The notes beneath the pieces were generated by a model, which saw nothing but the letters and a program-made list of their open reading frames with translations, was not told the origin of the DNA and did not search any database. Shown in pieces: positions 28,947 to 33,913 of a stretch of 33,913 bases of DNA. This stretch comes from Methanobrevibacter thaueri (GTDB taxonomy: Archaea > Methanobacteriota > Methanobacteria > Methanobacteriales > Methanobacteriaceae). The stretch lies in NCBI GenBank assembly GCA_015062925.1, contig SUTL01000014.1, positions 1-33,913 on the forward strand, in the 5' to 3' direction. The translations under genes and the position numbers were made by a program. The stretch's first letter is position 1; every line of letters begins with the position of its first letter.

Positions 28947-29744
28947 TTAATATTTTACACCTGAAGCATCTCTTCTGTATTTTGCAAATTCAGTTATTTG
29001 TTGAATTTTATTATTTTCAAAAACCGGTCCTTCAACACATATTCTCCATCCTTGAGAATCAACACAGCACTGACCGCAAACACCAAGAGCACATTTCATA
29101 TATCTTTCAAGAGAATATTGTGCTGGAATATTATTAGTTTCTAAAATATCATAAATTCCCTTCATCATGATTTCAGGACCACATACAAATGCATAATCAT
29201 AATTTTGAGTTTCAAGTAAATCAGATAAGCAATTTGTAGCAAATCCTTTAAAACCAAAACTTCCATCATCAGTACATGGATAAACATTAACCCCAATATC
29301 CTGTAGAGAATCAATGAATAATAATTCCTCTTTAGTTTGAGCAGCACTTATAACATTAACATTATTCTCTGATGCTAAATTAGTGGATATTGCATTGATT
29401 GGTGCCATCCCAACACCTCCTCCAATTGCAATAATATTTTTATCTTTAAAGGAATTGTTAAAACCATTACCATAACTTCCCCTAACACCTATTTTATCAC
29501 CGATTTTTAATTCATGCAGTTGAGATGTGAATTTTCCAATATTTTTAACAGTTATGGCTAATTGATTATTATTAATTTGTGAAATTGACATTGGTTTTTC
29601 ATTGTTAAAGTTCCATATCATTATAAATTCACCAGGATTTGGTTTTCCAAGTGTTTTAAAATCCCAGTTGAATTTGAATGTTTTAATTGTTGGTGTTTCT
29701 TCAATGATTTCTGTGATTTCAACTATTTTTGGTTCATTAATCAT
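28947..29744 (-). CDS. pyrK: Dihydroorotate dehydrogenase electron transfer subunit
   Basis: PyrK carries FAD and a [2Fe-2S] cluster and passes electrons from PyrD to NAD or another acceptor. An N-terminal FAD-binding barrel (about 1-95) is followed by the NAD-binding domain with AIGGGVGMAPINAIS (about 104-118). The C-terminal cluster motif is CALGVCGQCCVDSQGWRIC. I choose the ATG at 29744 (MINEPKIVEITEI), which overlaps the pyrD stop and has GGTGGGG upstream; the ORF track extends into pyrD. Length (265 aa) is normal. Confidence 0.93.
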   Translation of the reverse strand: MINEPKIVEITEIIEETPTIKTFKFNWDFKTLGKPNPGEFIMIWNFNNEKPMSISQINNNQLAITVKNIGKFTSQLHELKIGDKIGVRGSYGNGFNNSFKDKNIIAIGGGVGMAPINAISTNLASENNVNVISAAQTKEELLFIDSLQDIGVNVYPCTDDGSFGFKGFATNCLSDLLETQNYDYAFVCGPEIMMKGIYDILETNNIPAQYSLERYMKCALGVCGQCCVDSQGWRICVEGPVFENNKIQQITEFAKYRRDASGVKY

Positions 29745-30642
29745 GAGCAATCCCCACCATTTCATCAATTGATTTATAACCTTTTTCATTCATAAAATTC
29801 TCTAGATCAGAGTTTATTTTGCTAAACACTTCAACTCCTTCATCCATAATTGCAGTTCCAATTTGAACTGCACGTGCACCTGCAAAAATGAACTCCACCA
29901 CATCACGGTAATTGTAAACACCACCAACACCAATTAACGGTATATTAACAGCTTCATAAACAGAGTAAACATTACTAATTGCAATAGGTTTAATTGCTTT
30001 TCCACTCATTCCACCAAATTTATTGGATAAAACCGGTTTTGCAACATCAATATTAATTTTCATACCTGGACCTAATGTATTTATTAATGATAAACAGTCT
30101 GCTCCTGCATCTTCACAGGTTTTTGCAATTTCAGTAATATCGGTTACATTAGGAGTTAATTTAGCAATAATTGGAACTTCAGCCATATCTTTTGCCGCTG
30201 AAACAATAGTATGTGATAAATCACAACTTTGACCAATAGATGCACCATAACCATCCATTGCATGAGGACAGGAAATATTTAATTCAATCATATCAACAAG
30301 CCCCTGTACTTCACCAACAAGTTTTTTAAATTCCTCAGGGGTTGCACCATAAATTGATGCGATTAAAACATTATTTTCCCGTTCAATTTTCAACAATTCT
30401 TCTTTAAAATTCTCAACACCAGGATTTGAAAGCCCAATTGCATTTATAATCCCCCCATCAACTGCAACAGTTGTTGGGTTCACATAACCTGGATGAGGAT
30501 TTAGAGAAAATGACTTGGTAACAACTCCCCCAGCTCCAGATTTTAAAATCCAATTCATTGATGACGCATTACTACCCATAATTCCTGCAGCCAACATCAA
30601 TGGATTTTGAAATTCCACTCCACAAATATTAGTTTTCAACAT
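29737..30642 (-). CDS. pyrD: Dihydroorotate dehydrogenase, class 1B catalytic subunit
   Basis: PyrD oxidises dihydroorotate to orotate with FMN in pyrimidine synthesis. Motifs are LKTNICGVEFQNPLMLAAG at the N-terminus, VTKSFSLNPHPG, INAIGLSNPG, the catalytic-base cysteine loop ELNISCPHAMDGYG (about 128-141) and the FMN-phosphate site IPLIGVGGVYNYRDV. The 301-residue length and overlap with pyrK identify the class 1B heterotetramer. The ATG starts right at the family-typical N-terminus, with a short AT-rich gap to the upstream coiled-coil gene. Confidence 0.95.
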   Translation of the reverse strand: MLKTNICGVEFQNPLMLAAGIMGSNASSMNWILKSGAGGVVTKSFSLNPHPGYVNPTTVAVDGGIINAIGLSNPGVENFKEELLKIERENNVLIASIYGATPEEFKKLVGEVQGLVDMIELNISCPHAMDGYGASIGQSCDLSHTIVSAAKDMAEVPIIAKLTPNVTDITEIAKTCEDAGADCLSLINTLGPGMKINIDVAKPVLSNKFGGMSGKAIKPIAISNVYSVYEAVNIPLIGVGGVYNYRDVVEFIFAGARAVQIGTAIMDEGVEVFSKINSDLENFMNEKGYKSIDEMVGIAHD

Positions 30643-30666
30643 AGTATCATTTTTGTAATTAATTAT

Positions 30667-31206
30667 TTAATTAGTTTTTGTAAATTTATCAATAATATCC
30701 TGATATTTTTCATTTTGTAATTTTAAACTAATAACATTAGTTTTATTAGATTTGACAATTTCATCATTAGCTTTAGTGAGGTTTTTAATAATTTCATCTT
30801 GTTTTTCAATTATCAAGTCTTTTTGAGAAAGTAAATCCTCATATGTTTTAGAGATTTTCCTAAGTTGTATTTCCAACTCCTGAGAATTAGATTTAACCTG
30901 AGTTTTAAAATCATCAACAAGTAAACGCAGATATTTAACCTGATCCTGTTTATCCTCAATGATTTTATCTTTTTGCACGAGTTTATCTGATAAATCATCC
31001 AGCTCCTTCATCCGAGCCTTATCATAATCAATTTTAGTATCCAATTTATCCTCCAGATTTTTCTTCTCATATTTCAACTTAGTGGAGTATAGTTTTAACT
31101 TATTTATTTCCTCATTTTTAACCTCCAACTCCATTGACAATTCATCAATTTCAGCATTTTTAAGTTCAATCTCATTTTTCAAATCTCTAAAACTTTGCTT
31201 TGACAT
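30667..31206 (-). CDS. Coiled-coil protein of unknown function
   Basis: The 179-residue product is almost entirely heptad-like, rich in K, E, L and I, with no other domain (for example ELKNAEIDELSMELEVKNEE and IIEKQDEIIKNLTKANDEIV). No signal peptide or membrane segment is seen. I choose the ATG at 31206 (MSKQSFRDLKNEI) because the track's extra eight residues are spacer-like. It lies just upstream of pyrD in the same direction, with 24 bases between stop and start, and divergent from nop5 across 91 bases. Function cannot be named. A structural or scaffold role is possible. Confidence 0.8.
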   Translation of the reverse strand: MSKQSFRDLKNEIELKNAEIDELSMELEVKNEEINKLKLYSTKLKYEKKNLEDKLDTKIDYDKARMKELDDLSDKLVQKDKIIEDKQDQVKYLRLLVDDFKTQVKSNSQELEIQLRKISKTYEDLLSQKDLIIEKQDEIIKNLTKANDEIVKSNKTNVISLKLQNEKYQDIIDKFTKTN

Positions 31207-31297
31207 AATAATTAATAATTTAATTTTCATTATTGAAATATTTTAAACACCAGATTTTAAAAATACTTATTAAAAATAAAATAAATAAATAATGTTC

Positions 31298-32458
31298 ATG
31301 GAATGCTATATAACTTATTGTGTTAAGGGATTTTTCGCATTCAACAATGAAAATGAATTAATATGTGAAAAATTATTCCCCGAAAACGAAATAATTAACA
31401 GATTAATTGAAATTAATAATAAACAAATTGTTGATGAAGAAATAGAAATTATAAACTCACTTTCAGATTATGATGAAATTATCATTGAATCCAATAAACG
31501 ACAATCAGATTATAATAATGATAAAATTAAAATTAAAACTCCAAATCAAGGAGGAGAATATTTAAGAAATAATTATGAAGAATTTGGTTTGAATGATACT
31601 GATATAACATCCATTTATCAAAATCTCACAATTTATAAAATTAAAAAAGAATCTGCAAGTGAAGATAAACATTTAATTCAAGCTATTAACTCAATTGATG
31701 AAATTGATGAGAGTATTTCAAAATTAATTGAAAGAATTAGAGAATGGTATGCATTATATTTCCCTGAAATGGATGTTATTAAAAACAATGAAACTTACAT
31801 CAAATTAATTTCCCAAAATAAAACAAAACAGGAAATTCTAAAAGCTAAACCAGAAGCATTCCCACAAGACATTGTTGATTTTGATGAAGATATTAATCCA
31901 ATTGATTTGGAAATAATGAATAATTATGCAAATTCACTTTTTGAACTTCAAAAAACAAGGAAAAATATTGAAGAATACATTGATAATAAAATGGAATCCA
32001 TTGCGCCAAATTTAAGATTACTAGTTGGATCAACATTAGGTGCTAAATTAATATCACATTCCGGAGGAATAAAGCGTCTTGCAATGTATCCTTCAAGCAC
32101 AGTTCAAATAATGGGTGCTGAAAAAGCATTATTCAGGCACTTGAAAAGTGGAGACAGACCACCTAAATATGGTTTAATTTACCAACACCCACAAGTGAGA
32201 GGTGCAAAATGGTGGAATCGTGGAAAAATTGGAAGAATGCTTGCAGGAAAAATATCACTTGCCGTTAGAAGAGATGTTTTTACAAAAACATTAGATGAAA
32301 CAGTATCTGATGAATTTATTAAAAAAGTTGAAGAAATAGAAAAAAACAATCCTTTTCCAACAAAAACTACACGTAAACGAAAAGAAGAAAAAACCAAATC
32401 TAAAAATAAAAATAAAAAGAGAAAAAGTAAAAAGAAAAGGAGAAGGAAGGGGAAATAA
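31298..32458 (+). CDS. nop5: C/D box RNP core protein Nop5 (NOP56/58 family)
   Basis: Nop5 bridges L7Ae-bound C/D box sRNA and fibrillarin in the 2'-O-methylation complex. The N-terminal domain (about 1-115) binds fibrillarin. A coiled coil follows (about 115-235), then the Nop domain with LVGSTLGAKLISHSGGIKRL, YPSSTVQIMGAEKALFRHL and PPKYGLIYQHP. The C-terminus is a very lysine-rich tail ending KKRRRKGK, usual in this family. The ORF track uses an ATG two codons earlier (31292). Neither has a Shine-Dalgarno, and a TATA-like ACTTATTAAAAAT lies about 25-30 bases upstream, so the mRNA is probably leaderless. flpA starts two bases after the stop. Confidence 0.93.
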   Translation: MECYITYCVKGFFAFNNENELICEKLFPENEIINRLIEINNKQIVDEEIEIINSLSDYDEIIIESNKRQSDYNNDKIKIKTPNQGGEYLRNNYEEFGLNDTDITSIYQNLTIYKIKKESASEDKHLIQAINSIDEIDESISKLIERIREWYALYFPEMDVIKNNETYIKLISQNKTKQEILKAKPEAFPQDIVDFDEDINPIDLEIMNNYANSLFELQKTRKNIEEYIDNKMESIAPNLRLLVGSTLGAKLISHSGGIKRLAMYPSSTVQIMGAEKALFRHLKSGDRPPKYGLIYQHPQVRGAKWWNRGKIGRMLAGKISLAVRRDVFTKTLDETVSDEFIKKVEEIEKNNPFPTKTTRKRKEEKTKSKNKNKKRKSKKKRRRKGK

Positions 32459-32460
32459 TT

Positions 32461-33102
32461 ATGAAAGTTTATTTTAAAGACGGTAATGTTGCAACTAAAA
32501 ATTTAACTCCTGGAATATCAGTTTATGGTGAGGAATTAATTAAAGAAGATGAAGAATATAGAATCTGGAATCCTAGACGTTCAAAATTAGCAGCAGCCCT
32601 TTTAAATGGATTGGAAAATCTAGAACTCAATGAAACTTCAAAAGTATTATATCTTGGTGCTTCAACCGGAACTACTGTCTCACATATTTCAGACATTGTT
32701 ATTGATGGAAGAGTATATGCTGTTGAGTTTTCACCTACTACTGCTAAAAAATTAGTTCAACTTTCACGTCAAAGACCCAATATTGCTCCAATTTTAGGTG
32801 ATGCAACTAAACCAAAAGGATATTTGAATTATGTTGAAAAAACAGACCTAATATACTGTGATGTTGCCCAACCAACACAAACACAATTATTTATGAAAAA
32901 TATGGAGTTATTCGGAAAAGAAGAGAGTACAGGCCTTTTAATGATTAAAGCCAGAAGTATAGATGTGGTTCAAAAACCTAAAAAAGTATTCAAACAACAG
33001 GAAAAACTTTTAAAAGAAAAAGGATTCAGAATAATTGAAAAAATTAAACTAGAACCATATGAAAAAGATCATATTGCATTATTAGTTGAAAAAAATTTCT
33101 AA
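32461..33102 (+). CDS. flpA: Fibrillarin-like rRNA/tRNA 2'-O-methyltransferase
   Basis: Fibrillarin is the SAM-dependent methyltransferase of C/D box RNPs. The 213-residue protein starts MKVYFKDGNVATKNLTPGIS and contains YRIWNPRRSKLAAALLNG, the SAM motif VLYLGASTGTTVSHISDI (62-79), VYAVEFSP, and DLIYCDVAQPTQ with the conserved catalytic aspartate. The lysine-rich end of nop5 supplies GGAAGGGG as ribosome binding site, so Nop5 and fibrillarin are translationally coupled, as in most archaea. Length is slightly short but complete. Confidence 0.96.
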   Translation: MKVYFKDGNVATKNLTPGISVYGEELIKEDEEYRIWNPRRSKLAAALLNGLENLELNETSKVLYLGASTGTTVSHISDIVIDGRVYAVEFSPTTAKKLVQLSRQRPNIAPILGDATKPKGYLNYVEKTDLIYCDVAQPTQTQLFMKNMELFGKEESTGLLMIKARSIDVVQKPKKVFKQQEKLLKEKGFRIIEKIKLEPYEKDHIALLVEKNF

Positions 33103-33376
33103 CCAAACATCAATACTATCCCTTCATTAATTATTTAGATACATAGGTAACATGTGGAAGTCTTCTTCTACTTTATTCCTATGTATTTAACAAAAGAAGT
33201 TTTTTCCAGTCCTCTTTTTCCAATCACAAAAAAAAATATTCTAGAATCCCCCAACCTATTATTTTTGGCATATACCAGATAATTTTAACAATATCTTCAT
33301 CTATTCCTTTGAAATTATCTGGTGAAACATGATGTCATGACTCAAAAGGACGTTCTGGGAAACTATTTGCATCCAT
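33103..33376 (-). pseudogene. Decayed remnant of a P-loop ATPase gene (probable)
   Basis: On the minus strand an ATG (33376) reads MDANSFPERPFES, then a TGA, then HHVSPDNFKGIDEDIVKII and YMPKIIGWGILEYFF up to a 9-T run. In another frame it continues VIGKRGLEKTSFVKYIG, a Walker A-like sequence with the usual second glycine replaced by E. A third frame continues VEEDFHMLPMYLNN and then stops. Read together, these pieces follow the start of an archaeal AAA-type ATPase (NPF...SPDNF...FVIGKRGxGKTSFVKYI). At least one stop and two frameshifts break it, and nothing beyond the first 90 or so codons is left before flpA. A TATA-like TTTTATATACA lies upstream (about 33450-33460). Family identity is inferred from motif pattern only. 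Confidence 0.55.
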
Positions 33377-33514
33377 TTAGTTATTTTCGTTCAATAATAT
33401 TAATATAATCCTTAATTATAATTAATATTTACCTAGTGGAAAAAAAGTGTATATAAAATATCCCAATACCTATTAAAACCTTAAATATTACTCCTACTAA
33501 TTATTTTAAATAAT

Positions 33515-33725
33515 TTAATAAATATAATAAATAATAAAGAATATTACAGTAAGAACTATCAAAACCACACCCATATTAAATCCTAAATTAAAATCCGCCA
33601 AAGATAAAACGTAAATTCAATATAAATTTTTTAAAATTAACCAAATCCAAAAACAAGGCCCCCACAAAAAAGACAATAATGGATTGCCAATCAGGTGAAA
33701 ATATTTGAAAAAAATCATATAATTT
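33515..33725 (-). pseudogene. Frameshifted small membrane protein remnant (tentative)
   Basis: One minus-strand frame (33588-33725) reads DFFQIFSPDWQSIIVFFVGA, then LFLDLVNFKKFILNLRFIFG before a stop. A second frame continues DFNLGFNMGVVLIVLTVIFF and IIYYIY to a stop at 33515. Joined by a single-base correction near 33593 they would form a roughly 65-residue protein with two membrane helices. No start codon or ribosome binding site is visible for the first part. Unusually G/C-containing codons (GTG GGG GCC) in an otherwise AT-rich spacer support a coding origin. It could also be a short intact membrane peptide encoded by the second frame alone. Confidence 0.35.
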
Positions 33726-33842
33726 TCAAGTGATAATCAACTAAAAAATAGCTTAAAGTAAATTAAAAAATTACTACAAAAATTGCCAAAAAGTATTACT
33801 TAGATACTTATAAAAATATATCAAGCTTTTGAGACAAGATAT

Positions 33843-33913
33843 TTAAATTAATTTTTCAGCCACCTGAATGAATATTTCGGCTTCTTTCAAAATAGATTGT
33901 GCATCTTCTTCAC
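33843..33913 (-). CDS. C-terminus of an unidentified protein (runs off window), possibly HEPN-like
   Basis: The last 23 codons of a minus-strand gene are present: EEDAQSILKEAEIFIQVAEKLI followed by TAA at 33843-33845. An amphipathic C-terminal helix of this style is common at the end of HEPN-domain proteins, but the fragment is far too short for assignment. It is not in the ORF track. The coding frame is supported by the codon pattern and by a stop immediately before a T-rich spacer. Confidence 0.45.
   Translation of the reverse strand, partial: EEDAQSILKEAEIFIQVAEKLI

Noticed and set aside
33139-33186. Inverted repeat ATACATAGG...CCTATGTAT with an inner GTGGAAG/CTTCTAC stem, resembling a small RNA or terminator
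   Set aside because: It overlaps the third frame of the same remnant (VEEDFHMLPMYLNN) and has no promoter or T-run pointing to an RNA gene. It could still fold as a 3' signal for flpA, but I cannot support that.
33274-33323. Perfect 12-bp inverted repeat ACCAGATAATTT...AAATTATCTGGT, at first sight a structured RNA or mobile-element end
   Set aside because: It lies wholly within the decayed ATPase reading frame (SPDNF...KIIWY), so coding origin explains it more simply. No target duplication or second copy was seen.
33325-33345. ATGATGT/GTCATGAC segment considered as a C/D box sRNA signature near fibrillarin
   Set aside because: No matching D, C' and D' boxes occur at proper spacing, and the segment lies in the ATPase remnant.
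33320-33376. In-frame TGA between FES and HHVSP read as selenocysteine
   Set aside because: Further frameshifts downstream show gene decay, no selenocysteine insertion element is evident, and selenocysteine use is not expected in Methanobacteriales.
33791-33801. AAGTATTACTT, the reverse complement of the core of the mcr-upstream palindrome
   Set aside because: An 11-bp AT-rich palindrome recurring once in 34 kb of AT-rich DNA can be chance, and its site is downstream of a gene end, not in a promoter.

Overview
The window is a gene-dense, AT-rich stretch of a methanogenic archaeon, almost certainly order Methanobacteriales. A host-associated Methanobrevibacter- or Methanosphaera-like genome fits best. 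The evidence is an mcrBDCG operon, coenzyme M, F420 and methanopterin biosynthesis genes, an archaeal proteasome beta subunit, aCPSF1/FttA, Nop5-fibrillarin, a family-B DNA polymerase truncated at motif C (the split form known from Methanothermobacter), and a secreted Ig-like adhesin-like protein typical of gut Methanobacteriales. Several small proteins match families first characterised in M. thermautotrophicus (DUF1922/MTH1184 type, MTH1187 thiamine-binding type). Genus and species cannot be fixed from the sequence alone.

Layout. (1) 1-5950, methyl-coenzyme M reductase and its maturation: mcrG (partial), mcrC, mcrD and mcrB on the minus strand; divergent mmp10 (arginine methylation of McrA); convergent mmp7 (activation-complex marker protein); and an unrecognised 172-residue protein. 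(2) 5951-10439, plus strand: comB (coenzyme M synthesis), a TraB-family membrane protein, DUF1922, a CNNM/HlyC-type CBS protein and a CaCA antiporter. (3) 10470-12783, single genes in alternating orientation: TtuA-like tRNA thiolase, thiamine-binding-type protein, DegT aminotransferase. (4) 12882-17415, plus strand: trm1, an Lrp/AsnC regulator, then the likely operon mptA - small methanogen protein - cofG, with taw2 convergent. (5) 18302-26084, plus strand: psmB, fttA, purM, comC and a large adhesin-like gene. (6) 26107-31206, minus strand: coiled-coil protein, pyrD, pyrK, AI-2E-family transporter, polB1. (7) 31298-33102: nop5-flpA. (8) 33103-33913: a gene-poor tail holding two decayed gene remnants and the C-terminus of a further minus-strand gene.

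Functionally the window concentrates parts of the methane-forming step: the enzyme (Mcr), its post-translational modification (Mmp10), its activation factors (McrC, Mmp7) and two steps toward its cofactor coenzyme M (ComB, ComC). It also holds committed genes for methanopterin (MptA) and F420 (CofG). Information-processing genes form a second theme: PolB, FttA, Trm1, TtuA, Taw2 and Nop5/fibrillarin.

The most interesting non-coding signal is a long hairpin followed by a seven-T run directly before the start of fttA, which encodes the archaeal transcription termination factor. This looks like an attenuator and suggests autoregulation (inference). I found no CRISPR array, insertion sequence or tRNA.
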